Shown here: positions 1 to 5,878 of the stretch, piece after piece
Layout: each line of letters begins with the position of its first letter
Numbering within the stretch: position 1 is the stretch's first letter
Source: Haloferacaceae archaeon
Lineage (GTDB): Archaea; Halobacteriota; Halobacteria; Halobacteriales; Haloferacaceae
Assembly (NCBI GenBank): GCA_018609965.1
Contig: JAHENP010000123.1
Span: 1-6,941 of the forward strand
DNA: 6,941 nt
Direction: 5' to 3'
The notes under the pieces: generated by a model
What the model was told of the DNA's origin: nothing
What the model saw: only the letters and a program-made list of their open reading frames with translations
Databases searched by the model: none
Position numbers and translations under genes: made by a program

Positions 1-63
1 CCGGCGTCCGACGCAGACGACGAGCAGGCGCTTGCGGTGTCACTTCCACCTGTCGAGCGGTAG
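1..63 (+). CDS. C-terminal end of an unidentified protein, cut by the left edge
   Basis: Frame 1 is open from the first base and ends at a TAG at 61-63. It gives twenty residues, beginning PASDADDEQALAV and ending SLPPVER. The Asp/Glu-rich run and the mostly G/C third codon positions match haloarchaeal coding sequence. The fragment is too short to assign to a family. It lies on the same strand as the next gene, 57 bases upstream of that gene's earliest possible start, so the two could share a transcript. The opposite strand could also be coding here, which cannot be excluded from 63 bases. Confidence 0.55.
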   Translation, partial: PASDADDEQALAVSLPPVER

Positions 64-116
64 TCGTCTGGAGACCCTACCCGAAGTTCACGAGGAGAGA
101 ACGAGGGGCAACAGTC

Positions 117-137
117 ATGTGTGACTAGTTCACACAT
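117..137. repeat. Perfect 8-bp inverted repeat across the earliest start codon of the DUF7260-like gene
   Basis: Arm ATGTGTGA (117-124) is the exact reverse complement of TCACACAT (130-137), with the five-base spacer CTAGT. The element is AT-rich for its surroundings and has no following T-tract, so it looks more like a binding site for a dimeric regulator than a terminator. It overlaps the GTG at 121. If it is an operator, the real start may be the ATG at 145 or at 184. Confidence 0.4.
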
Positions 138-1101
138 TCGTTCGATGCCGGGGTCGAACGCTCCCGTCGGTGCGGCCGGTCGGATGTCCGCCCAGAGCCT
201 CGAAGCGGGCGCTTCCTCCGTCTGTCGCGTGACGGGGTGTGGCAGTCCGGAGCTGTTGATCACGGCCGCGATTCTCCTCGCGGTCGTTCTCGTGGTGACC
301 GGCGTGACACTCGTTCGTCTCGGGGACGCACGCGAGGCGGTCACCACGGAACGGCGTCGTGCCGTCGCGGAACGCGACGCCTTCGAACAGTTCCGCCGGC
401 GTGTCGCCCGGCTGGAGACGAGTCCGGCCCCCACCGGTGACTCGTCGACCCGCGGGTCGGTGGCCACGACCGGCGGCCCAGCGCGAACGGCGACCCGAGG
501 CGCCGCCGGTGCGACCGGTCCACCGCCCGGCGACTCGGCCGCCGCCGACGGACTCCGGGCGGTGCAGACGGCCTACGAGGAGACGGTACTGTCGACGCCA
601 CACCACGACTCGGAGTACGACGAGACGGCGACAGAGAGCATGGCGGCGGAGTTCTCCGGCGCGGTCGCGACCACCGTCGCCGGCGGCGCTGCCCTGACGC
701 CGGCGCTCCAGGCCACGTTGTTGCGGGCGGCCGACGCGGCCGCCGACCGCCGAGAGACGGTGTTGTCCCGACTCGACACCGAGGAGCGCCGGCTCCAAGA
801 GGCGACGGACGTGTTGGAGCCGGCGGCGGAGGCGGCGACGGCCACCCCTCCCGACGACGCCGCCGTCCCCGACTGTGTCGCCGCCGCCGACCGACTCGAC
901 TGGCACGAGTCGGCGGTGGCGGATCTGACACGCGAACGCCAACGCGAGGTCCACGCCCACACGTCCGACCACCCACACTGGTTCGACTACATCTACGCCG
1001 ACCTCGACAGCTCCAACCCGATTCTGGCGACGGCGACGGAGACGCTCGCGGCCGTCGACGACGCCCGTGACCGACTCGCCCGAACTGTTGCCGACGGCTG
1101 A
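121..1101 (+). CDS. Membrane-anchored DUF7260-like haloarchaeal protein
   Basis: This encodes a protein of up to 326 residues with no known biochemical activity. A hydrophobic helix at about residues 45-66 (core LLITAAILLAVVLVV) should anchor it in the membrane. A charged helical stretch follows (67-100, rich in Arg/Glu), probably coiled coil. Residues 101-145 form a Pro/Thr/Gly/Ala-rich, probably disordered linker. The C-terminal region (about 146-320) has the features I recall for DUF7260: YEETVLSTPHHDSEYDET near residue 152, a helical Arg/Glu-rich middle, and an ending with ERQREVHAH, FDYIYADLDSSNPILAT. That assignment is from memory of the family pattern. The start is uncertain: GTG 121 gives the longest form, ATG 145 and ATG 184 lie in the same frame, and the first 20-odd residues are not acidic and look less coding. 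The stop is 72 bases before purC. No clear promoter is visible. Confidence 0.72.
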   Translation: MTSSHIRSMPGSNAPVGAAGRMSAQSLEAGASSVCRVTGCGSPELLITAAILLAVVLVVTGVTLVRLGDAREAVTTERRRAVAERDAFEQFRRRVARLETSPAPTGDSSTRGSVATTGGPARTATRGAAGATGPPPGDSAAADGLRAVQTAYEETVLSTPHHDSEYDETATESMAAEFSGAVATTVAGGAALTPALQATLLRAADAAADRRETVLSRLDTEERRLQEATDVLEPAAEAATATPPDDAAVPDCVAAADRLDWHESAVADLTRERQREVHAHTSDHPHWFDYIYADLDSSNPILATATETLAAVDDARDRLARTVADG

Positions 1102-1118
1102 CCGACACGGCCGTCGGT

Positions 1119-1135
1119 CTCCCGTCTCGCGGGAG
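1119..1135. repeat. Six-bp inverted repeat (hairpin) after the DUF7260-like gene
   Basis: CTCCCG (1119-1124) pairs with CGGGAG (1130-1135) around a five-base loop, TCTCG. A smaller stem, CCGAC (1102-1106) with GTCGG (1113-1117), sits just upstream, directly after the stop codon. No T-rich tract follows either stem on + (archaeal termination normally needs one), so terminator function is doubtful. In such GC-rich DNA both could be chance. Confidence 0.25.
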
Positions 1136-1137
1136 TG

Positions 1138-1151
1138 GAAAGCTACAGGTA
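1138..1151 (+). promoter_or_regulatory. Candidate purC promoter (BRE/TATA-like)
   Basis: GAAAGCTACAGGTA lies in an otherwise GC-rich gap. Its TATA-like part is centred near 1147, about 27 bases before the GTG at 1174. That spacing is what a leaderless archaeal transcript beginning at the start codon would need. The match to a consensus TATA box is imperfect. Confidence 0.4.
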
Positions 1152-1155
1152 CCCC

Positions 1156-1172
1156 CCGACCGCAGGGGTCGG
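1156..1172. repeat. Inverted repeat just upstream of the purC start
   Basis: CCGACC (1156-1161) is the exact reverse complement of GGTCGG (1167-1172), with a five-base spacer. It lies between the candidate TATA box and the GTG start at 1174, where a bound protein would block initiation. It could be an operator for purine control, but the region is GC-rich and a six-base arm can arise by chance. Confidence 0.25.
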
Positions 1173-1173
1173 T

Positions 1174-2220
1174 GTGACGAGCGTCAAGCAGTTCTCCGTC
1201 GCGGAGCCGGCGACGGAGACGACTGTCGGCCGCGGACGGTTCGAGTTCACGGACGCCTACTCCGTGTTCGACTGGGGACAGATGCCCGACGCGATTCCCG
1301 GGAAGGGAGCGGCGTTGTGTCTCGCCGGCGCGGCGACGTTCGAACTACTGGAGTCGGCGGACGTTCCGACCCACTACCGCGGTGTCGCCCGCGACGGTGG
1401 CCCGGTCCGGTCGTTGTCGGACGCGCCCGCCCCGCCCGACGAGATGGCGATCGAACTCGTCGCGGTGCCGGAGCTGCCGTACACCGGGGACGGTCCGAAC
1501 GGCTACGACTACGACGCGTTCCACGACGACGCGGGCGACAACTACCTCGTCCCGTTGGAGGTGGTGTTCCGCAACGCCGTTCCCGTCGGGTCGAGTCTGC
1601 GCGACCGCCGCGAGCCTGCCGATCTCGGGCTCGACCACGCGGAGTGGCCCGACGAGCCGGTCGATCTCCCGGAGCCGGTGGTGGAGTTCTCGACGAAATT
1701 CGAGGAACGGGACCGGTACCTCGACCGCGCGGCCGCCGACCGGCTGGCCGGCCGAGCGAGCGTCGACCGCCTCGCGGAACTGGCGCGGACGGTTGAGGCG
1801 GTCGTGACCGAACGCGCCGCCGCCGCCGGGCTCGACCACCAGGACGGGAAAATCGAGTGTTACTGGGCCGACGGCGAGGTCGGCGTCGCGGATGTCGCCG
1901 GGACGTTCGACGAGAACCGCTTTGCACACGACGGCCAACAGGTGTCCAAGGAGGTCGTCCGGCAGTTCTACCGCCGGGAACACCCAGAGTGGGTCGACGC
2001 CGTCGCCGACGCGAAAGCCCGTGCCGACGCCGAGGCTGTCGCCGACTGGCGGCCGTTGTGTGACCACGAGCCGCCCGCGCTCCCCGCGTCGGTCGTCGAC
2101 CGCGTCGCGGACCTGTACGCCGCCGGTGCCGACGCCTACGCCGCCGGTGACCCTGCGGGCGACGGGTGGTTCGACGCGCCGCCGTTGTCCGAGGCGGTGG
2201 GTGCGGTTCGGGAGCTGTAG
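1174..2220 (+). CDS. purC: Phosphoribosylaminoimidazole-succinocarboxamide (SAICAR) synthase
   Basis: This cytoplasmic enzyme of de novo purine synthesis condenses CAIR with aspartate, using ATP, to give SAICAR. The 348-residue product starts MTSVKQF, as I recall for haloarchaeal PurC. Family blocks run in order: the N-terminal ATP-site strands with [20 protein letters not shown] (29-48), THYRGV (66-71), [17 protein letters not shown] (126-142), the [13 protein letters not shown] segment (168-180), and the C-terminal block [16 protein letters not shown] (225-240) followed by TFDENRF and [12 protein letters not shown] chose GTG 1174 over the in-frame GTG 1135 because it gives the family N-terminus and has a TATA-like box at leaderless spacing; the extra residues ([12 protein letters not shown]) look non-coding. 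The TAG stop is one base from the stop of the converging PIN gene. It appears intact and has high GC like the backbone. No other purine gene is in the window. Confidence 0.93.
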   Translation: MTSVKQFSVAEPATETTVGRGRFEFTDAYSVFDWGQMPDAIPGKGAALCLAGAATFELLESADVPTHYRGVARDGGPVRSLSDAPAPPDEMAIELVAVPELPYTGDGPNGYDYDAFHDDAGDNYLVPLEVVFRNAVPVGSSLRDRREPADLGLDHAEWPDEPVDLPEPVVEFSTKFEERDRYLDRAAADRLAGRASVDRLAELARTVEAVVTERAAAAGLDHQDGKIECYWADGEVGVADVAGTFDENRFAHDGQQVSKEVVRQFYRREHPEWVDAVADAKARADAEAVADWRPLCDHEPPALPASVVDRVADLYAAGADAYAAGDPAGDGWFDAPPLSEAVGAVREL

Positions 2221-2221
2221 C

Positions 2222-2887
2222 TCAAACGCCGCTCGGGCGTTCGATCCGGAGTGAGACAGTGTGTCCGGCTGTCTGGATGCGACTGTTCAGCTCCGACTCG
2301 TTGTCGGTGAGACCGTCGTCGACGGAGACGAGCAGATCGACCCCGTCGTGGTCGGCGATTCCGACGGCGTCGACCACGACGGCAACGTCGTGATCGAGAC
2401 CAAGTCCCGAGAGTTCGGTTTCGAGACTGGGATGGTCGAACTGGTCGTACTCCCTGTCGAGTCGCTTGCGAATCTCTTTCTCGATGGTCTGGACTGCCTG
2501 CCTGATGCGACGAAACTGTGCCAACTGTTCGGGGGTCGACAGGCCGTTCAACTGTTGCCCGATCTGAATCCTGAGAACCCCGCTGTCGTTGTCGGTCGTC
2601 TGGACGCTGCGGTTCGAGGGATCGTACTCGGTGAGATCCGTCTCTGGGTTCTTCGTGATCCAGTCGAGCATATCGTCGTAGACTGTGTCGTGACGGTCAC
2701 ACAACGCGTCGAACTCGTCGTCGACCTTCCCGCCGATCACCAACTGCTGTGTTCCGTCTTCGAACAGTGATGCCGTCGCGTCTGGCTCGGCGATGTCGTC
2801 TCGAAGTCCGTCCAGCCCGAGTCGCTCTGCCATCTGAAACAACAGGTAGTCGACGAGAACCGACGTGTCGAGGGTGACAGCCGCCAT
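2222..2887 (-). CDS. PIN-domain putative ribonuclease, large form (VapC-like)
   Basis: The 221-residue product has a PIN fold signature at both ends. The first strand, VTLDTSVLVDYL (4-15), carries Asp7. GKVDDEFDAL (53-62) carries the second acidic residue, Glu58. DHDVAVVVDAVGIADHDGVDLLVSVDDG, starting at about residue 165, supplies Asp167 or Asp173 and the final Asp190/Asp191. PIN proteins use such an acidic cluster to bind Mg2+/Mn2+ and cut RNA. Typical VapC toxins are about 130 residues; this one has roughly 100 extra residues between the second and third motifs (about 63-160), largely charged and helical, so it may be a distinct subfamily with its own substrate. The ATG at 2887 lies 14 bases after the stop of the 343-residue gene, so the two are almost surely co-transcribed. 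I see no usable Shine-Dalgarno: GGTGA abuts the ATG. Base composition is lower in GC than the flanks. Nuclease activity is inferred from motifs only. Confidence 0.85.
   Translation of the reverse strand: MAAVTLDTSVLVDYLLFQMAERLGLDGLRDDIAEPDATASLFEDGTQQLVIGGKVDDEFDALCDRHDTVYDDMLDWITKNPETDLTEYDPSNRSVQTTDNDSGVLRIQIGQQLNGLSTPEQLAQFRRIRQAVQTIEKEIRKRLDREYDQFDHPSLETELSGLGLDHDVAVVVDAVGIADHDGVDLLVSVDDGLTDNESELNSRIQTAGHTVSLRIERPSGV
2225..2241. terminator. Hairpin at the purC / PIN gene convergence (weak terminator candidate)
   Basis: AACGCC (2225-2230) pairs with GGCGTT (2236-2241) around the loop GCTCG, starting five bases after the purC stop. It lies inside the last codons of the PIN gene on the opposite strand. 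No T-tract follows on either strand, so termination is uncertain. It is the only hairpin I see where the two converging transcripts meet. Confidence 0.25.
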
Positions 2888-2901
2888 TCACCAGGCGGTA
2901 G

Positions 2902-3933
2902 CTACTCGTCGGACAAAGAGATTTCGTATTCTACTCCAATATCTGAACGCCTCTCATCTTCAATTGTGGGTAACAGATCTTCTTCGGTGAGTTGCCTCCG
3001 GAGATTGTCACGCTTGCGTTGCATCTTCTCTCGGAATCCGTCGAGTTTCTGTGCATGCCGCACACGTAGCTCTGTTTCGTTTGGACCTTGTACCGTTTGT
3101 ACGGACACCACGAGGGCCGGAAGCCGCCAAACGTCGTAGAAAAAGAACTCGGAGAGCTTTTCGATCAGTTCCGACTGGTCGCTGGTTAATGACTGTACTC
3201 GCGTGAGTCGGTCAAGTACGCGTTCAATCAGGTCTGTGCCAGCAGTGACGACCTCAGTTGTGTTCACAAGGTGCTCGTCTTTGGTGAGTGCAAGGTGAAG
3301 CTCCGAGACAGTGTGTCTGAACGCTTCCTCATCACTCGTTGTCAGCAACGACCGTTCGTTAGCTCCGAATTCCGAGAGCGACGTACTTTCGACCTCCCGA
3401 CCGCTGTCCTTGTCAAGATTGGCGAGTCGCCGCCGAATCTCCGTCGACGCGAAGTACGCATCCTTGTATGCCTCGGGAGCGAACTCGTCGTAGAAGTCGT
3501 GTAGAAACTCGTGGCGTTGTGTGTAGCACACATCTCGAAGTGCGTAGTTACTGAACAACCGCTGAGAGCTGAGGTAGTCAGTGAAACGACGTACCCGATC
3601 AGGGTCATAATCACAGTCACTCTGTGCATCAAGACTTCCAAACTCAGTCCGTTGCCCGTTGCCGAACGATGGCTCGGACTGATCTGTTGAATTGGTACCT
3701 TCTGTCTCGTATCCAGCAGCCATACTCGCGCCAGCGATGTACCAACTGTAAGTCAAGTCTAACCCAAACTCGTTGGTTATCAGAAATGCTAACTTTTCTT
3801 TTCTTACATTCTTCAGTTGGTAGTTGTCGTCTTCCAACGTCTGATCGACCGCACGCTCAACGGCCTCGTCAACGTCCACTCGCAGTTGCCGCTCATCTGC
3901 GAACGGCCCGTCGTCCGACGAGTGGGTCGACAT
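2902..3933 (-). CDS. Unrecognised 343-residue protein, upstream partner of the PIN gene
   Basis: I do not recognise this family with confidence. The product is cytoplasmic (no signal peptide or membrane helix), acidic and mostly helical. Residues 14-30 and 41-56 are charged helices. KEKLAFLITNEFGLDLTYSWYIAGASM (45-71) loosely recalls the helix-then-TYSWY pattern of Panacea/DUF4065-type antitoxins, but that is an impression only. Residues 78-110 are a polar, probably disordered loop; 111-175 and 202-330 look helical, with FFFYDVWRLPALVVSVQ (263-279) as a buried core. The end (about 293-330) is strongly charged, possibly coiled coil. I chose ATG 3933 (MSTHSSDDGPF) over the 38-residue extension to 4047. 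The extension is basic, unlike haloarchaeal coding, and crosses the AT-rich promoter. Lower GC and relaxed codon use set this gene apart from its neighbours and suggest transfer. It leads an operon with the PIN gene 14 bases downstream, an order usual for antitoxin then toxin. Confidence 0.8.
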   Translation of the reverse strand: MSTHSSDDGPFADERQLRVDVDEAVERAVDQTLEDDNYQLKNVRKEKLAFLITNEFGLDLTYSWYIAGASMAAGYETEGTNSTDQSEPSFGNGQRTEFGSLDAQSDCDYDPDRVRRFTDYLSSQRLFSNYALRDVCYTQRHEFLHDFYDEFAPEAYKDAYFASTEIRRRLANLDKDSGREVESTSLSEFGANERSLLTTSDEEAFRHTVSELHLALTKDEHLVNTTEVVTAGTDLIERVLDRLTRVQSLTSDQSELIEKLSEFFFYDVWRLPALVVSVQTVQGPNETELRVRHAQKLDGFREKMQRKRDNLRRQLTEEDLLPTIEDERRSDIGVEYEISLSDE

Positions 3934-3941
3934 CTTGCGTA

Positions 3942-3951
3942 GAGTATACTC
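3942..3951. promoter_or_regulatory. Perfect palindrome GAGTATACTC, candidate operator of the minus-strand operon
   Basis: A ten-base perfect palindrome lies 8 bases upstream of the ATG at 3933, at or just before the predicted transcription start of the minus-strand operon. The half-site ATACTC recurs 20 bases away (3966-3971), inside the candidate TATA element, so two half-sites are about two helical turns apart. This arrangement would suit an autorepressor such as an antitoxin. Regulation is inferred from placement only. Confidence 0.4.
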
Positions 3952-3963
3952 ACAACTTCTTGC

Positions 3964-3980
3964 TAATACTCTTTTTGTCG
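3964..3980 (-). promoter_or_regulatory. Candidate promoter of the PIN-cassette operon
   Basis: Read on the minus strand, CGACAAAAAG (BRE-like, 3971-3980) is followed by AGAGTATTA (TATA-like, 3964-3972). The TATA centre lies about 35 bases from the ATG, so transcription would begin near 3941 with a leader of about eight bases. The region is the most AT-rich part of the 116-bp gap between the divergent genes. Confidence 0.45.
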
Positions 3981-4016
3981 GGCGACTGTCTCGACCCCGC
4001 GACACGCTCATCACCG

Positions 4017-4027
4017 ACAACTTACTA
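4017..4027 (+). promoter_or_regulatory. Candidate promoter of the M20 hydrolase gene
   Basis: ACAACTTACTA contains a TATA-like CTTACTA centred about 26 bases before the GTG at 4050, the spacing for a leaderless transcript. Its position supports 4050 as the start rather than any of the upstream in-frame codons. Confidence 0.45.
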
Positions 4028-4049
4028 CCGACCACACGAAACCACACCC

Positions 4050-5315
4050 GTGACAGCCACCACGCGACGCGAGTTCGTCGAGTCGTTCCTCCGGTTCGAC
4101 TCCGTCACGGGGAACGAGCGAGCAGTACAGGAGTGGTTCCGCGAGCGACTCACAGACCGCGGATTCGAGACGTACACCTGGGAGAACGACCCCGAACTGC
4201 TCGCCGACCACGGGTCGTTTCCGGACGACCCCACGGAGATCGACGCCACAGAACGGCCGAACGTCGCCGGCGTCGCGACGTTCGGTGACCCCGAGGCGGG
4301 GCCGACAGTGGTGTTGAACGGCCACTGTGACGTGGTGCCCGTCGAGCGCGCGTCGTGGTCCAGCGACCCCTTCGAGCCAACGTGGGACGCGGCCGGCGAG
4401 ACCCTCACCGCACGCGGCGCCGCGGATATGAAAAGCGGGCTGTCGGCGTGTCTGTTCGCCGTCGAGGAACTCCGGGAGCAAGCGGGCGACACAGTCGACG
4501 GGCGGGTGGTCGTCGAGTCCGTCGTCGACGAGGAGGCCGGCGGGAGCGGGGCGGCGACCGCGGCGTTGTCGAACCCGTACCCGTTCGAACGCGACTGTGC
4601 AATCGTCGCGGAGCCGACGGATCTCAGGCCGGTGACGGCCACCGAGGGGTCGGTGATGGTGCGGCTCGGCCTCCAGGGGCGGTCGGCCCACGCCGCGACC
4701 CGGTGGCGGGGGGAGTCGGTGCTCCCGCAGTTCGAACGCGTCCGGGCGGCGTTCCGCGAGCTAGAACAGGAACGCGCCGAGCGCGTCACCCACCCGTTGT
4801 ACGAGCGGTTCGAGACGCCGTGGCCGGTCGTCGCCGGCACTGTCGAGGCCGGCTCGTGGGCCTCCAGCGTCCCCGCCGAGCTGACCGCGGAGTTCCGGCT
4901 CGGCGTCGCGCCCGGCGAGACGGTCACGGAGGTGGAGGCGGCGTTCCGTGACCGGCTGGAGATCCTGGCGGCCGCCGACGACTGGTCGATCGAGCCGCCG
5001 ACGCTCGAACGGTTCTCCGTCCAGTTCGAACCGGCCGTGACACCACAGGACGCGGCCGTCGTGGAGACGCTCCAGGCGGCCGTGGCGGCCGCCGACGCCG
5101 GGCCCGTGGAGCCGACGGGGGCGACGTACGGCGCAGACTCCAGACACTACGTCGAGGCTGGGATTCCGACCGTCCTGTTCGGGCCCGGGACCATTGAGGC
5201 GGCCCACTTCCCGGACGAACACGTCGCGTGGGCGGACGTGGAGACCGCGACGACCGTCCTCGCGGACACGCTCACTCGGCTGCTAGAGTGTGATTGCATA
5301 TCACGATCACGATAA
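4050..5315 (+). CDS. M20-family metallopeptidase / deacylase (ArgE/DapE/CPG2 type)
   Basis: This is a two-zinc cytoplasmic hydrolase of the family that includes acetylornithine deacetylase, succinyl-diaminopimelate desuccinylase and carboxypeptidase G2. The product has 421 residues, normal for the family. Zinc and catalytic residues are all visible: GHCDVVP (91-97; His92, Asp94), RGAADMKSG (122-130; Asp126 bridging), DEEAGG (160-165; Glu161 as general base, Glu162 metal), AEPT (187-190; Glu188) and AAHFPDEHV (384-392; His386). The inserted dimerisation domain carries GRSAHA (210-215) with the His that completes the partner's active site. GTG 4050 (MTATTRREFVESFL) is chosen because the open frame upstream, reaching to 3624, crosses the opposite gene and the divergent promoters. 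The last eight residues, CDCISRSR, extend past the usual LLE ending in AT-richer DNA. Substrate cannot be fixed from sequence; no arginine or lysine synthesis genes are adjacent to help. Confidence 0.9.
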   Translation: MTATTRREFVESFLRFDSVTGNERAVQEWFRERLTDRGFETYTWENDPELLADHGSFPDDPTEIDATERPNVAGVATFGDPEAGPTVVLNGHCDVVPVERASWSSDPFEPTWDAAGETLTARGAADMKSGLSACLFAVEELREQAGDTVDGRVVVESVVDEEAGGSGAATAALSNPYPFERDCAIVAEPTDLRPVTATEGSVMVRLGLQGRSAHAATRWRGESVLPQFERVRAAFRELEQERAERVTHPLYERFETPWPVVAGTVEAGSWASSVPAELTAEFRLGVAPGETVTEVEAAFRDRLEILAAADDWSIEPPTLERFSVQFEPAVTPQDAAVVETLQAAVAAADAGPVEPTGATYGADSRHYVEAGIPTVLFGPGTIEAAHFPDEHVAWADVETATTVLADTLTRLLECDCISRSR

Positions 5316-5333
5316 CCGAGTGAAACACAGCCT

Positions 5334-5343
5334 GAAATTACTT
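5334..5343 (+). promoter_or_regulatory. Candidate promoter of the cupin pair
   Basis: GAAATTACTT is an AT-rich block in the 53-bp gap after the M20 gene. It is centred about 29 bases before the GTG at 5369, a spacing for a leaderless or near-leaderless transcript. It would drive both cupin genes. Confidence 0.45.
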
Positions 5344-5368
5344 CAACCGGGCGGTCCAACACCGATCC

Positions 5369-5875
5369 GTGCAACGCGTTACGACCGACGATCTCGATCA
5401 GGCACCGACACGGACGGACGCCGACCGACGGGTGTTGACGGAGGCCCTGGGGACGACAGATGTCGCGATCAACCACTACCGGCTCGCGCCCGACGACCGG
5501 CTCTCTGCCGGGCTCCACGCACATGCCGACCAGGAGGAACTGTTCGTCGTGACCGAGGGAGCGGTGACGTTCTACACGGACGAGGCAGAGGGGAACACCG
5601 TCACCGTCACCGCGGGCGAGGTGATCCGGTTCGGCCGCGAGGAGTTCCAGACCGGCGTCAACGACGGCGACGAGGAGGCCGAGATCGTCGCGTTGGGCGG
5701 CCCGCGCGACAGCGAGGAGGTACTCCTCCCGCGAGTGTGCCCGGAGTGTGCCGCCGAGGCCGTCCGAGCGGTCCCGAACGACGACGGCACTGTCAGCTTC
5801 GTCTGCCCGGACTGCGGCGAGGAAGGAGACGACATCGACACCCTGGAAAACGGAATGGTCGGGATCGGCCCTTAA
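5369..5875 (+). CDS. Cupin-domain protein with C-terminal zinc ribbon (upstream paralog, metal site partly kept)
   Basis: The 168-residue cytoplasmic protein joins a single cupin barrel (about 30-115) to a zinc ribbon (about 122-152). Cupin motif 1 is LHAHADQEELFVVTEG: His50, His52, Glu57 and Gly64 fit the HxHx4Ex6G metal-binding pattern. In motif 2 the usual His is replaced by Gln94 (EFQTGVND), so a metal would have an altered ligand set. The ribbon has CPEC (124-127) and CPDC (146-149), four cysteines for one zinc. The sequence ends acidic (EEGDDIDTLENG). Haloarchaea commonly carry cupin proteins of this layout; I know of no assigned reaction, and a small-molecule-binding, metal-sensing or sugar-type enzymatic role is all possible. 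GTG 5369 is chosen from the shared N-terminus with the next gene (MQ near start, then TRTDADRR) and the promoter spacing. The next gene begins three bases after the TAA. Confidence 0.85.
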   Translation: MQRVTTDDLDQAPTRTDADRRVLTEALGTTDVAINHYRLAPDDRLSAGLHAHADQEELFVVTEGAVTFYTDEAEGNTVTVTAGEVIRFGREEFQTGVNDGDEEAEIVALGGPRDSEEVLLPRVCPECAAEAVRAVPNDDGTVSFVCPDCGEEGDDIDTLENGMVGIGP

Positions 5876-5878
5876 CCC

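Noticed and set aside
130..1108. Minus-strand open frames opposite the DUF7260-like gene
   Set aside because: They are extremely Arg/Gly-rich, unlike acidic haloarchaeal proteins, and mirror the GC bias of the real gene.
1135..1173. Upstream in-frame GTG of purC
   Set aside because: It adds twelve-odd non-conserved residues and overlaps the likely promoter; GTG 1174 gives the familiar MTSVK start.
1345..2067. Minus-strand 240-codon frame opposite purC
   Set aside because: purC on + is certain from its conserved blocks. The antisense translation shows no family motif.
2261..2770. Plus-strand 169-codon frame inside the PIN gene
   Set aside because: It is antisense to the PIN gene, which has the acidic motifs and the operon context. 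The + frame has no recognisable motif.
3934..4047. Thirty-eight-residue N-terminal extension of the 343-residue protein
   Set aside because: It is Arg/Ser/Val-rich rather than acidic and covers the AT-rich promoter and palindrome. ATG 3933 is the better start.
3624..4049. N-terminal extension of the M20 gene to an upstream ATG
   Set aside because: It would overlap the opposite gene and the divergent promoters, and its translation is not haloarchaeal in composition. The family N-terminus fits GTG 4050.
5289..5314. Short repeat ATCACG ATCACG and imperfect dyad at the end of the M20 gene
   Set aside because: Arms are only five bases long and the repeat is two units. It is within coding sequence and not distinguishable from chance.
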